Both the position numbers and the translations under genes were made by a program. Below, piece after piece: positions 1-13,300 of a stretch of 64,000 nucleotides of DNA. Location: contig CM060895.1 in assembly GCA_030762935.1 (NCBI GenBank), positions 29,750,501 through 29,814,500 of the forward strand, in the 5' to 3' direction. Positions within the stretch are counted from its first letter, which is position 1, and the number at the start of each line of letters is the position of its first letter. Source of the stretch: Hymenopus coronatus (taxonomy: Eukaryota; Arthropoda; Insecta; Mantodea; Hymenopodidae). Below the pieces are notes generated by a model. That model ran no database searches, was not told where the DNA came from, and was given only the letters and a program-made list of their open reading frames with translations.

Positions 1-75
1 AATAATAAAAAAATAATAATAACAACAATATCAACAATAACAACAACAACAACAATAATAATATATTTTTATTTA
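1..75. repeat. Simple AAT/AAC-rich sequence
   Basis: Irregular runs of aat and aac triplets followed by T-rich DNA. It is truncated by the window edge. Confidence 0.7.
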
Positions 76-164
76 TTTCTTTTTTTTGTTGTAGATTAAC
101 TTCCTTTAACCTGGTTGGTCATATTAGACAATGAATGAAATCTGTGATATGATACTCAAATGAT

Positions 165-330
165 TTCAGGGTTCATGGAGCTTAAGTTACTCAAAATTCA
201 TCTTCTCAGAATGACAAAAAACCTAAAAAAAAAAAAAACTTATTCGGATAACTCACCATAAGCAAGATTCAAACTCACGACCTCTTGAATGTGAGGTGGA
301 TATGCTACCCCCACACTACTGAGGCGGGTT
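165..330 (-). repeat. tRNA-derived SINE, family A (minus copy)
   Basis: Read on the minus strand it has a tRNA-like head with a degenerate B box (gagtttgaatcttgc), then the family-A body (gttatccgaataag, tcttctcagaatgac with a poly-T interruption) and the tail aacttaagctccatgaac. The same body recurs at 9035, 9265, 25865, 45415, 47400 and 51640. Confidence 0.7.
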
Positions 331-354
331 TATTATCATATTTTAATATGTAAA

Positions 355-890
355 ATGGAAGCTAGTAACAGTGAAATAACACAAATATTAATATAACAAA
401 TAATAATTGTAACAATTCTCCGCTTATCTTATTGAAATACAAGAAGTAGTTTCACAATAAAAGGATCTATTGCATCGTCAGCTCAATTTCTTTTTGCTCC
501 TGTTGTTTATTTATTTTATCGTTTCTGCTACTAGGTGGATACTAAGGCATTGCTCACTACTGGAATCAAAACAAATTTGATGAGAGAATATCAAAATAAT
601 TATATTCCAACAAGTCCATCCTAAGCAATAATCTAAAATGTACTGCAACTGATAAATGCTTCAATTCTGAATTACTTATAATATGTAAAAAGGAAGCTAG
701 TAACAGTGAAGTAACACAGAAATTAATATAACAATTAATAATTGTAACAATTCTCCAATTATCTTTTTGAAATCCAAGGGCTATAAAAGGATCTATTGCA
801 TCGTCAGCTCAATTTCTTTTCTTTTGTTGTTTATTTACGTTGTTATGGTTACTGTTACTAGGTGGATTGTGTACTAAGGCATTGCCAAAG
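355..890 (+). repeat. Two direct copies of non-coding repeat family R2
   Basis: The block beginning gaagctagtaacagtgaa at 358 reappears from about 682 with the same order: aatattaatataac, ataattgtaacaattctcc, ggatctattgcatcgtcagc, actaggtggat. A third, inverted copy lies at 2270-2640 and a fold-back relative at 34535-34746. No coding capacity was seen. Confidence 0.75.
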
Positions 891-1770
891 ACCTTGGAAT
901 TAATTACCTAGACACACCGCTGGCGCTAGTGTCGCCACCACAAATTGAAACCTCTCGCACATTCTCATCTGGAGGGCAGAGCATGCTTTTTGTCATATGT
1001 TCAGTATGCTGAAAAGGCTTTCAGTACCTTGAAAACCACATTTTAAGAACTTGGTGGTAAACTTTTATGTAAAACTCAGGTGTCATCATGCAGCAAAATC
1101 TTACAGCAGTATGCTGCACAATAAAATAGTCAGACAGCATCTCTCTAAATCAATTTTGTTTATGAATCAATAGGTTAGTAGAGTTTATACTTATTTTTGC
1201 ATAAAATTTACTACATTAAGTAGTAATTAATTCTAATTTTATATCTATATATCTTATCCATCTAACACAAATATACCACAAATGCTAACTAACATATTGA
1301 ATATAATTTACTGAGGAGGAATACAGGCACCTAATTTCCATTTATTTTAATTTTATACTTATACTGTCTCTGTAAATCCAGTATCGCATATGTTTTTTTG
1401 TTTGCTAAAGCGCTTTATTTATGTTTGTTTTTATTTACATACGCCTTAGTTAATATGGCTGTATCACCACTTTGACCTTCTATAACAACTGCTTAAATTG
1501 TTGAAGTATACATTAAATGCACTTCTCGATTACCTTAACACACATTAACTATCGCATTCCTATTTATAGGCTCTTGGAATAATATTTAAATAAGAATTCT
1601 TTCATCAGCTTAGAATCGAGTGCAGCATATTTTGCATTTTTAAGTCAGCATTTTGACCGCTTTACTACAGACACACTCTTAACAACTCATGTTAATAATT
1701 CTTGTTGACGACTTTGTGTATTAAAGTAAAAATCTTAAGTGTTCCATTCATATAAATTTCACTACATATC
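890..1770. other. No recognised feature
   Basis: AT-rich DNA with no long open frame. A short stretch around 905-975 is GC-richer but carries no motif I can name. Confidence 0.5.
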
Positions 1771-1925
1771 TTGACAAATTATTGTTAAAAAGCTTATTCT
1801 TCTATCTACTTCATACTAATCGATTAGCAGACATGATCTTATTATTTGCTTCCTTATAAGTAGAAGGGAAAAAAAGCTAAACGATAGTCATATCTTTTAA
1901 AACTGGTTTCATATGTATGAAATGC
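1770..1925 (-). repeat. Fragment of repeat family R1 (3' part, minus)
   Basis: It matches the minus-strand 3' portion of R1: attgttaaaaagcttattct, ctatctacttcat, tatttgcttccttataagta, gaagggaaa, gatagtcat. Neither terminus is present. Confidence 0.6.
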
Positions 1926-1969
1926 GTTTCTTTGTAGGGCTAGGTGATGACCCATTCCCGTAAGAGTAA

Positions 1970-2115
1970 ATATGTCGCAATTATTTCCAACTCAATTATA
2001 GTCAATGAAGTGATTTTATTCAATCCCCAACCAGACATTCAAGGTCTAATCCCCGTGCATAAATGCTGATGATCATAAAGAACGTGTTGTCGCAATTATT
2101 TCCAACTCAGTTATC
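1970..2115 (+). repeat. Short direct repeat (about 22 bp, 117 bp apart)
   Basis: tgtcgcaattatttccaact occurs at about 1972 and again at about 2089, each followed by ca(a/g)ttat. It is probably part of an unnamed interspersed repeat. Confidence 0.5.
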
Positions 2116-2269
2116 TTCATGATGTAATTACAGCTGTTTTAAATTTCACTGTTTCCCCATTGTAATCACTGTATTGCACACGATCTCGCACACCTTCTGC
2201 CCTCCAAGAAAATCTTCTATTTCCGACATGCATAGCTCTCTGCGCAGCCAGAGATGTGGGGGCTTGGTA

Positions 2270-2640
2270 ACTACTGGAATGAAAACAAATTTTGTGGGAG
2301 AAGTTTTACATTAGAATTATAAATTAATTAGAACTGAAGCATTTTTCAGTTGCAGTACATTTTAGGTTATTGCTTAGGATGGATGAATTGGATTATAATA
2401 ATTTTGATGTTCTCTCACCAAATTTGTTTTGATTCCAGCAGCAATGCCTTAGTACACACTCCACCCAGTAGCAGTAACCATAACAATGTAAATAAACAAC
2501 AAGAGCAAAAAGAACTTGAGCTGACAATGCAATAGATACTTTTATTGCAAAACTAGTCATTGGATTTCAAAAAGATACGTAGAGAACTTACGATTATTAA
2601 TTGTAATATTAAAATTATTATAACGTTGTTTACTGGGTTA
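2270..2640 (-). repeat. R2 repeat, inverted copy
   Basis: The reverse complement matches 355-660, including the blocks equivalent to tactgcaactga, aagcaataa, ggaatcaaaacaaatttg, actaggtggat and gctcaatttc. It forms a large inverted pair with the copies at 355-890. Confidence 0.7.
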
Positions 2641-2654
2641 GGATTATCAAATAG

Positions 2655-3200
2655 ATGGGGACCCCAGCCACTGGGGTGAAGCACCACATTTTAGCCATTG
2701 AGCACTCTTGCGACTAATATGAACCCATGAGGAAGGGATAAGGGGAGAGAACCGAAGAGTGGGCAGATCCAGATGATGACAGGTGCAAGCATGGATGGAT
2801 TCCTAACATTTCCAGATGGAACACATCTGATGTCGCTCAGCGCACACCCAAAGGCCCTGAGCCCCTTGGAGGCATTGTGAAGGAGTGCTTCATCCAAAGG
2901 ATCATACAGAGGCAGGTCATGAAAGCTCCTGCAGTAAGAGCATATCGACCATCCAGCCAAAACCCTCTGCATACTGTCGTCTGATTTTTTAATCCAAACA
3001 AATGACAAGCAAGTGATGAGCACAAGAAAGGAAGTCATGGTAGAAGAATAACCACTTCAGCATTCACCTGCCAACACAGGGAAACCAGGAAATGCCCATG
3101 CATTGGAATGGGTGGCCACTGGGTTTGAATCCAGGATATCCTGAATGCAGGCTACAGATGTTTAGTGCCTGGTATGTTGTTTCTGAGCAAACCTTTTTTC
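2655..3200. other. Unidentified GC-richer repeat-like block
   Basis: The minus strand has two overlapping open frames (3038-2691 and 3025-2837) in clearly GC-richer DNA, but neither product resembles a family I can name. A tRNA B-box-like string (ggattcaaaccc on minus, near 3125) suggests a composite interspersed element. Confidence 0.35.
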
Positions 3201-3720
3201 CAACACCAGTCATTAAAATAGGAATTCTAAACAACATCTAAAATTCATTAATTAAACAATACTTTTACTGTCTCTTCAGACTCTTAACAAACTTATTTCT
3301 AAGAAACAAGACTTTATTATCCATTCCACTTCACTCCCCCGGTGCAAAGCCTTAGTGGGTGCAATAGAACCACACATTTTGCAGGTTTCTGAGGCAGGAT
3401 TGGTTGCAAAATATATTAGTTGTACATTAGTTCTATATTGATACTAAGCAAAGTTTTATTGATGTTTGCTTACCTATTGCACTTTCCCTTTTTACTGTTC
3501 ACATGTTTATTTTAACTTTGAAGAAATATTGCTTTATTATTTGTTAAAAATGTCATTTAAAGTAATATTTCTCTTCATTTTAGCTAGTTTTTTATTTACA
3601 GATTCTCTCATACAACTCACAGCTACCTTAAATGCAGTTTTTAACACTTATTATACAACAATAGGGAAACAGTGGGTGAAAAGCCATTATGGTGAGCTGA
3701 TTAGTAAAGCAAAATAATAA

Positions 3721-3722
<2 letters not shown>

Positions 3723-3779
<57 letters not shown>
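3723..3779 (+). repeat. (TTA)n microsatellite
   Basis: About 19 uninterrupted tta units. The flanks repeat a roughly 120-bp motif (caatacagatcacaactacc / caatacagatcacagctacc) at about 3783 and 3859. Confidence 0.95.
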
Positions 3780-4093
3780 TTCAATACAGATCACAACTAC
3801 CATATATGCAGTTTTTAACTTAGCAAAATAATAATTAATTATTATTATGATTCTTTTCAATACAGATCACAGCTACCATACATGCAGTTTTTAACTTTTA
3901 TTATTTAATAATAGGGAAACAATGGTTGAAATGCTGATAAAGCTTTCATGGTGAGCTGATTAAAAAAGCAAAATAATAATTAACTATTATTATGATTCTT
4001 TTCAATATTTTCAAAATAAATGTTAGCCTAGCAGAAATGAATCTGCTGATTTTTCTACAATTAAAATACATCAATATATTACAAAATTTCTAC

Positions 4094-4332
4094 CTCTGTA
4101 CCAGTTCCATGTGCTTCTATGAAATCTACAGTGCTGGGATCCATGCAAAGTTCCTGGTAAAATTCTTCCAAAAGCTTTTTCTGCAGTTGACCAGAAGGAT
4201 ATGTTATGCCATGTTCTTTATAACCATCACAGTTTGTTTTAGCATGGAGCACTGTTGCATAAATCCTTCTTGCTTCCTTTTGTTTTTGAAGAAATACTGC
4301 ACAAGCAGCTTCTGCACGAGCATATCCGTTAG
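4094..4332 (-). CDS. FAS-like gene, exon 5 (first catalytic histidine); last exon seen
   Basis: The exon is 239 bp, with acceptor ...ggcacag|CTAACGG and donor ACAGAG|GTAGAA (phase 0). It encodes [17 protein letters not shown], a linker with KTN and HGITYPSGQ, and [11 protein letters not shown], placing the first catalytic His at residue 324. The next expected motif (VGDPEE) and the Asn-Leu-Gly-His block were not found on the minus strand of 1-4093. Confidence 0.88.
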
Positions 4333-7300
4333 CTGTGCCAAAAGCCAAAGATCTCTTAAGTGCTTAATCTTTGTAAGTAATAAACAAACTGCATAATACC
4401 AAATAAATTAACTAAACATATGTAAAAGATAACTGTAAAAGCAGAAGACAATGGTATTCAATTTAAATGAACTTTTTTTAGCAACATTAAGTTTAAGCAC
4501 ATATATTCTCTTTGCTCTTTTTCTAAGAATTTCATTACAAAAACCCATGAGAAGAAAGAGTAAACCAGCATTAATTAATTTAATCCCTCATTATCATTGT
4601 TAAAGCAGTCTGTAAAGTCAGTTTGAATTAACTATGTAGTCATGAGGATTATTTTTTATGAAATTTACCCAAAATTCAAGGAAAATATAAATGTTTTCTT
4701 CTTCAAACAGAAGCATGAATTGCATGACTTAAGATGTTTTAGTGCTAGTGCTTGTAAAAAGAGCTAATGGAAATATAGCAAATACTTTTTTGAAATAGAT
4801 AAAAGAAACAGTAAAAAACATTCTTTGATTTTAAGAATGCTTTTGCTTTGATAGAAGTCATTAGAACTATAAAAATGAATTTATTGTTTAAAAATGTATT
4901 TATACTTAATCATTAAAATTCTACATGAAGTAAAGCTACTGTCATTTAATCTAAGTCTTTCAAGAGTATATGTGAATTAGGTTCTTGTTTAACTTTATAC
5001 AGTTTTAAGTAAATGAATGATAATCTTCTATTAAGCTTAAATTGGCAATTTGGTTTAAACATTTTCATAATTATCATCACTATCACCATCATTATAATCA
5101 CATCGATAGTCAAGCTAATTAGGTCATAGTCTCATGAATGGGAGTTCAAATCCCACTAGGGCCATCTTCCCTGGCTGAGATTATTTTCAGGAATCATAAC
5201 TAGCAAATGTCAAGAAAGTACCCTAGCCATGAAATGTTTCTCTCCCAAATTTCTTTTACCAAATTGTTATTTTAAGTACATGTAAATGAGTATTAGTGTT
5301 TGTGTGCCGTATTCAATAAGAGTATGCTGTTTACACTGCTAAAAGGTATCGTCTTTATCATCACATTATTGATACATTAATTTCAGCTTTAGATATATAA
5401 AATACTGATAACAATGCAAACTGCTTACAAAATTATTTATAAGAAACTAGATAGAAACTAAAAAAGAATTAAGGCATAATAGGTAATACCTTACCATCTC
5501 TGTCAAAGCTCTTGCACCTTCCTTGAGGACTTAGCACACCAAGGCGAGAGAACTCCAGCGACACAAGAGGGTGTAAGCACAAATTGCCAGCTGCAACTAC
5601 AGCTCTGTCACATTTTCCCTCTCTGATTGCCTTATAAGCATGTTCCACGGCGTACATACTCGATGAGCATGCAGTATCAACCACATAGCTTGGTCCTATA
5701 TAGAATATTTGTAAACAAGGTTTTGTTATAAAAATTGAGTCATTCATTTCTAACGTTAAACATAGGTAAGATTTAGGCTGGTGTGTAAGTGGAAACTAAA
5801 AGCCTTATCCCACCAATATTAACTCTATTAAAATAATGACGCATTATCTCAGAAATAATTTAAGATATCAGATTGACATTTTCAGGATATAAAATGGAAG
5901 CCATCTATGTTTGCAGATTTACTTTTATTCAATAATTTTATTTATTAACAAGATAGGTTTATTACTTTCCTTACATGTACTCTGTACATAGTGTGTAGAG
6001 AAGGTATTGTAATGCACCCAAAAATTTGATACCGAGATTTAACCAGAAATACATGTTTTAGGTTCCCCTGAACCCAAGAAAAAAATGTTTGGAAAAAGGC
6101 CCATGTGTGTGTGTGTGTGTCTGTGTGTGCGTGTGTGATGTGCGCGCGCGTGTGTGTGTGGATATTATAGCTCAAAAATGAAAATATGGTTAAATACCAA
6201 ACTTAGTATTTAAGTTGGGCATCTTCCAAGGATACAATACAATGATTTTCAAGAAAAATCCCCCTTGCCCATACTACCCTTTACATGGAACATTTTTCAA
6301 AAATGTTCATTTTCTTAAAAATGGCTCTAATGATCTTGTTTAAAATATCATATGTTAAAGATATTTACATGACAAATAAAATGTATATTTTGAGTTTTCT
6401 GGGAATAGCTTCTGAAGACATCTTTATTTTGGATGAATTTTGCATAATTTTGTATAACTGGTAAACCATAAGAGATAGACAAAAACTTACTCAATAGAAA
6501 ATGCAGAGGTCGTTAAAACACAAAATTTATGTTATATACATTTTTTTCATGGAGTTGATCATTTTTTAGATATTCCTTGTTATTGGTTTCACCTATAAAA
6601 TTCTTATACCTTTCTCATATGGGTATTTATCAACTCCTGTCCATACAAACAAAGGAACTTCAATCACATAGCAACCACCTTTTGACTATCACTTTAACCT
6701 ATGGTACTCCCTCATTTCCTCCTACTTACATGGAAGCAAGTAATAAGTTAATTTTTTCTTGATTACCATGAAATAAACTGAAGAATAAGCTTTTTAACAA
6801 TAATTTGTTGTAGAGATGTAGAGAAAGTCATGTGAATGGAACACATCAGATTTTTTTCTTAATTATATCATCTTTTGGTGAAAATTTATCAGCAACTACT
6901 TTTTATAAAAATAACCAGTCTTGCTGTTAGCACCAATATAGATCAACAACAGCACTTTTGTTTTAAGTGGTTGTTTAATATGTCATTCCAGAAAAAGCTA
7001 TTCAAAGTAAGACTTTTTTTCTATTTATTTAATTACAACAAATTACAACTAAGCATGAGCTTATATAGTAATATTTTTCTCAAATAGGTTCACATTTATA
7101 GGTGAGTCTTCCAATGAAGACCCCCAAATTTGTATGCACTAGTTCTTGTGATCACTTTAACTCAAGTCTATAGGATTGACTCTTTTCAGTCATTGAACTC
7201 ACATTTATTTAACACTTTCAACATTTCTGAGTTTTTATGATATGAAACTCTTTTACAATCTTTCTTTGCAGTCTTTTTATTTTTTTTCTTGGACTACATT

Positions 7301-10300
7301 AATCTTGAGATCTTTATATATACGGTTGTTGTGAATGTACCATGGTGCATTGACTATTGTTCTTAAGACTTTATTTTGGAATGTTTGTATGTGTTTGATA
7401 TTGGTTAATTTGGTACAACCCAGAGCTGTATCCAGTAAGGCCAAACTTGTTTCAGCATCTGCTTGTAAATCAGTAACTTGTTATCACATCAAGTTCTTCT
7501 CCTTCCTATTATTTACTTTATTTTCATTACTTTGTCTTTCTTTTTGTTTCTATCATTAGTTTTATCTAATTTTTCTGTTTCTATTTCTGGGAATGTTTCA
7601 GTTTTTCTTTTCTAATTTCTTCTCTGTAGAATCCAATTGGTTTCTTTAGCCACTTCTTCCTCATCTGTATAATATCTGTATTATAACTGGGACCAGCTTC
7701 TTGTGTCAGATTTCTTTCTCTAACATTTTTTCTTCCTCATTTGCTCTGTTTTTAGAGTCACTTTTAGCATCCATCGATTTATGCTTTTCTTTAACCATGT
7801 TTCTTTTAAGTTCTTTGTTTTCAAATCTAAGAACCCTTATTCTATTTTTTAATTCTTCATATTCAAATTGGATCTGAGTAAGTGTCTTCTTAAGTTGTTC
7901 TTTTTCTATATATCATTCTATATCATTCTCACTATATAGTACGTTTTATTTCTCTCAAGCAATTGATGACTTCTCCCAGAATCCATGGAGCCTACCTCCG
8001 GAGAGGGTGGATTGTGCAATTTACTGGAGTACCACCTGGGGTAGTAGGTCCCAAATATGTTTTACTCATTGCTTTTGGTGTTATGGAATGTTCTTAGTTT
8101 CTTTCCCTCATCTCTTGGCAGTTGGTAGCAAATGCTCACTCAACCAACCATCTGACTCATTGGGTACTGAGCCCCCCGCCTCGACAATGCAACATTTCTT
8201 GGGGGGCAAAGGAAAACTGGAGGAAAAAAAACTAGTATACATTTGCAAAGAAAGAAACCATAGATTCTGAGAACATGAGTTGTCATAATTAACAACAGTT
8301 TTTACAACAAAACTTCCCATGAAAGACAGCTAAAGGTTACCTTTCTACTCCAAAGTGTGTAGGAATAATGCACATTTTTGCCGAAATGGTGAAGAATTCA
8401 GAATATAAAATGGCAAATGCTGTACCATTTTTAGAAAAAATATATTTAAAATATAATCATTGCATCTAAATGATTTTAGATATAAAATTAAAGAGGAAAT
8501 TCCTATTAATAAGACTGTTGAAAAGATTGAAAATATAATTTTGGGGTAATTTTTAACATTTAGCCTCCCCTTAATTTTGTGCTCTGTTGAGAGATAGAGA
8601 CCAAGCATTGTGCAGTGCTACATTTAGGAATGTCATAAGAACTTCCATAAAGCTATGTTAGCAGTACTGGAGCAAAAGCAACAAGTTGGCACAAACAATG
8701 AATAGGAGCAACCCTTCAGAGGGAGCTGCATAATACTGCAATAGGAGCAATTGTATTTAATTTAAATTAATTTCTACACCTTGTATTGCTTTCCAGCAAT
8801 AAATTTTATGTCGGATTTCACAAATTTATTCTTGAAGGCCTTCCTGGGAGAAGAGAAAGAAAGAAAATGATGAAGTATTGCCATTCAAACCAAAATTGCA
8901 ATATTAAGGCTTCAATTGAAATACATACATGTTTTCAGGTCCCCTGAATAAAAAAAAAACTTTATGACTTTTATTTTATCAATGTTGCACCGTTTTTTGT
9001 TGCCAATTGTCATTGCAAACAAGAAAATAAAACCCTGCCTGTAATGTGGTGGTAGTGTGTCTACCTCACATTCAACAGTTGTGATTTCGAATCTCGCATA
9101 GATTGAGTTACCCAGATAAGACTTTTTTCGAAGTTTTCCCTTATCCTGAGAAGACGAATGTCAAGTAACATTAAGCTCCATGAACCTCAAGATCATTTGA
9201 GCATCATTTCAACACTTTCATTCATCATTTAAAAAAAAAAAAAAAAGGAATAAATAAAATAATACATGGCTCTGTAATTTGCTAGTAAGCCTGCTTCACA
9301 TTCAAGAGGTCCAAATTCTAATCTCATTTAGGATGTTATTGATAAGGTTTTTTTGTTTGTTTTCCCTAGGATTCCCCTTATCCTGAGAAGATGAATATCA
9401 GGTAACTCTAAGCTCTAGGAATCCTGGTTTCATTTGAGCATCATTTCATCCATTTCAATCGTTCATTTTGTGATAGACCTACCAGGTTCAAGAACCTTAA
9501 AGCTTTTTTAAAATAAATGTTAAAAAAATGGGCCAAGAAGTGATCCTTGGACCCCATGCTTTCAAATACATACTCTGAGCATATTTATTATATACTAATT
9601 GGAACTCTTTTATCAACTAAGATTTTGATTTTCTTCTAATTCTAGAATTTTATGATTAACACAGTCCAAAGCTAGATTACAAATATACTCCTATAGTATT
9701 TTGTTAATGCTTATGAGATTTCACTTGTTATCATAAAAGCTACAATTTATACACATATACTTTTTTCCGATTCCAAACTGTTCTTTTATTAGAATACACA
9801 CCTGCTTGATGTATGACAACCAAATAGATACTATATTTATAATTAAAAATAAAGAGTTTTGGGCCTATAATATGAAGTACAATATGTTTAATGGTTTAGC
9901 TTACCAGTAATTCCAAGGTTGTAACTGACCCAGTTTGTCATTATACCTCGGCTGCAACCAGTAAGACCAAAGCCATTAGGCCCAATTTTATCATAAATAC
10001 AAGTGTTTTCAGATTCATAGAAGCAAGTGCCTATAAATACTCCTGTTCTTGTACCCCTTAGTTCTTCTGGGTTGACACCTGTAGCACAAGAGATTATATT
10101 ATAGTTTTTAATATTATCAAACACTTTATGTCTATTCTATTTCTTCTCTCTTATGTATGGATTGCTACAACAGTATATGAAGAAACCACATTTATCACAA
10201 TAGCTTACAAAGGGGAACCATAAGGGAAAGAAGGGATAATAGTTACCCCCTTGTATAATACAAGCATATTTTTTTTTTTCTCATAAAGAATAAGAAATCA

Positions 10301-13300
10301 TAAAATGAAGCCAGCTTGTTATTTGCTACCTTAGAATAAAATAGCATTAAGAAATAATATTAATAATAAACAGAAGGTTCATAGCTTCAGTTCTTACAGG
10401 AAAATATTTAAGTCAAAGATAATAATTTTTACTTTCTCTATACTTGCCTAAGTAAGCAGAGGAAGTATTGCATTCCATCCAAAACTTTCATACAGAGGTT
10501 TCATTGGAAATAAACACTGAATCCAAAACACATGGTATTTAAGTTTGTTGTCTTCCAAGGATGTGGCACGATTTCCAAAAAAATTCTCTACTACAAACTA
10601 CCCTTTATATGGAAAATTTTCATTTCTTTTCATTTTCTCAAAAAAGAGTTCTAACGGTTTTGATTAAGATATCAAATGTTTAAGATATTTGTATAACAAA
10701 TAAAACATCTTGAAATATGTGGGAATGCTTATGAAGTGCTCTTTATTCTGAGTTACTATTGGTAAACCATATGAGACAGACAAAAATCTTACTTTACAAA
10801 AATTTAAATCTTGTTAAAGCACATACTTTATGTCAAATAAGACTTTTTATGGCATTAACCATTTCTGAGATGTTCATTGTTAATATTTTGAATTATCAAA
10901 TAGATATATTTTTTTCAAGTGAAAAATCGCTATTCATCTTTTCTCATGGCCATACAAAGAGCACAAATTTTCAAAGCCATCACATACTGATTCCCCCTGG
11001 CTATTGCTTAATCTACTCTATTCTCCTTATGCTTTCAACAAAATGTATGTTGAAAGCTCATCTCAATTAGTAAGTCACTAAGAGTAGTTAATAAGAGAGA
11101 AGAATAAAATTTTTAAGAATATTTTGTAGAAGAGAAAGTAGAGAACAGTGGCGGCTGGGAGAAAATTTCTTGAGGGTTACATGTACAATAGAATGTACTG
11201 TACTGTAATAATGCTTTCAATTCTAGGGATTGTATCATCACTGGTGTGCCACAATTTTTATCAAATAACTGATTCCTCCATAACTAAGTACTAAAATAAC
11301 AATACCAGTAAAGAACTAAGTACTAAAACAGTAAACAGTAGATAATTCAATATTCACATAAGATGGTACACTTAAATTAAATAAATTGCTAATTGGTTGC
11401 ATTATCTGCCTGCCTGAACCTGCATCTTGTTGGATTAATGTGGAGCCAGGCTGCATTGTTATGTTTAGGCAGGTCAACTAGCTCCATTTACACTTTCTTG
11501 TTCTTGATATCTTACCTCCAAGAGCATATAAAATAAAGTTAGCCTTATTTCATGTCTCATCTTCCATTCCTGCTTTGTCTCTCTTATGTCACAGTTAAAA
11601 ATCCCAGACATTTTGTATTTAATATACTGACTTTCTACCTAATTAGTAGATTGCTTAGAAGTCAACTTTAGTGAAGTATAATTTAGAAAAAGAAGAAGAA
11701 AAAAATATATTAAATATTTTTGTCCCAAACATGATGCTCTTTAAAGACTTATGTCAGGTGAAAAGGATGCTATTTGAAAACAAATCTTTATGTTACACTA
11801 AAGATGTAATATTGAATAGTGCCAGTCATTAGCATTAACTTGAGGTCCCCGATTTGATTTCCAGTGGGGGCATGGAGAATTGTGTACTTTCAGGAAAATT
11901 TCCATGCACTTTCCAGGTCTGGGTGTTGTGTCTATTGTAAAGAAATCATATAGTCTGTTGTAAATTCTATATATCCCTAGATAATGCCAAAATACTGTAG
12001 ATCTAAAGTTAAATCCATGGAATTGGAAGACAATGAATGAACAATATACAGCCACTAATTAAAATGTTATTTTCAACATCAAAGATTATTATACCAAAGT
12101 GAAAATCTCAGAAAAGTTAATGTTACAAAAGTGCATAAATATGGACTGTTTACAAAGTTTGCAGAGGTTGCCAGTTTATTAAATATGATTTTTGCTATTA
12201 TTTACTGTTTTCAAAATAGATAAAAACTTTAAAACACAAAATTTAAAGTTTGAGAAATAGTTAAAACTACGAAAAAACTCCCATAATATAATTGTGTATT
12301 TTAGCAAGCTCTACATTTTCCTTCAATAGGATATCCCCATATCTTTCTATATTATACAGCATTATTTCAAGTGAAATTTTAAAGTATGCATTTTGTTTGC
12401 GGTCTTAACATTTGTAATGTATCACAATTTAATACAAATCATGTGTGCCGTTTCGAGAAAAATATTTTTTCTATGCAGTTCAGCGAATTTATTTGAAAAC
12501 ATTTGCCTTGTACCCTTAGGAGATACCTAACTCAAGTATGAAATTTTGTATTTTTGCAACTTTTAGTTTTTAAGTTATTCTGTTAACACATACATGTGCA
12601 TGCACATGCACACACACACACCTTTTCCAAAAATTCCTTTTTTTTTATTAAGATGCACCAAAATGTGTATAACCACTAAAATAGGCATCAAATCTTCTGT
12701 AATACTTCCTCTGCCTTTGGTCCACTCGGACTAGAGCAGAGAAAGTAAAATAGAATTTGTTGAAATGTTGAATGCCAGTATTTTAGTTTTAATCAAATGT
12801 AACTTTTCTATACAATTTTGAATCAAGTAATAAACCAGGAATCAACAAATAAAATTCAATATTCTTTAGATTTACCTTGAAAGCATGTTCCTTATAATCC
12901 TACTTCAATATTTAATAATTATTATACCTACTCATCAAAGTTGTAACACAAAATTAGCTTGATGCACAAATAGAGCCAAACTGCACACACATCATTATGT
13001 TAAGCATGTTTCTTTCATTATTTGGAATTTTTTCTAATGGGGTTAGACTGCTGAAAGACTGCATTAGTGAAAGCTGGAAGCTTGATGACAAACCTCCATT
13101 GGGCCACACCATGGTGGAGTGGTTAGACCACTTGCCTCTCACCTAAATGGCCCAGGTTCGGCTGCATATGAAATTTGTGGTGGACAAAGTGGCGCAGGGA
13201 TGGATTTTCTCTGGGTTCTCCGGTTTCTCCTAACATCACTTTCCACTGGTGTTCCATCTTCATTCCATGTATCACCAGTGTCATCGCCTGCAGTGCCATG

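Noticed and set aside
1..4093. Next FAS exon (VGDPEE...) left of exon 5
   Set aside because: No matching motif was found on the minus strand. The region is R2, SINE and other repeat sequence, so the exon is probably outside the window.
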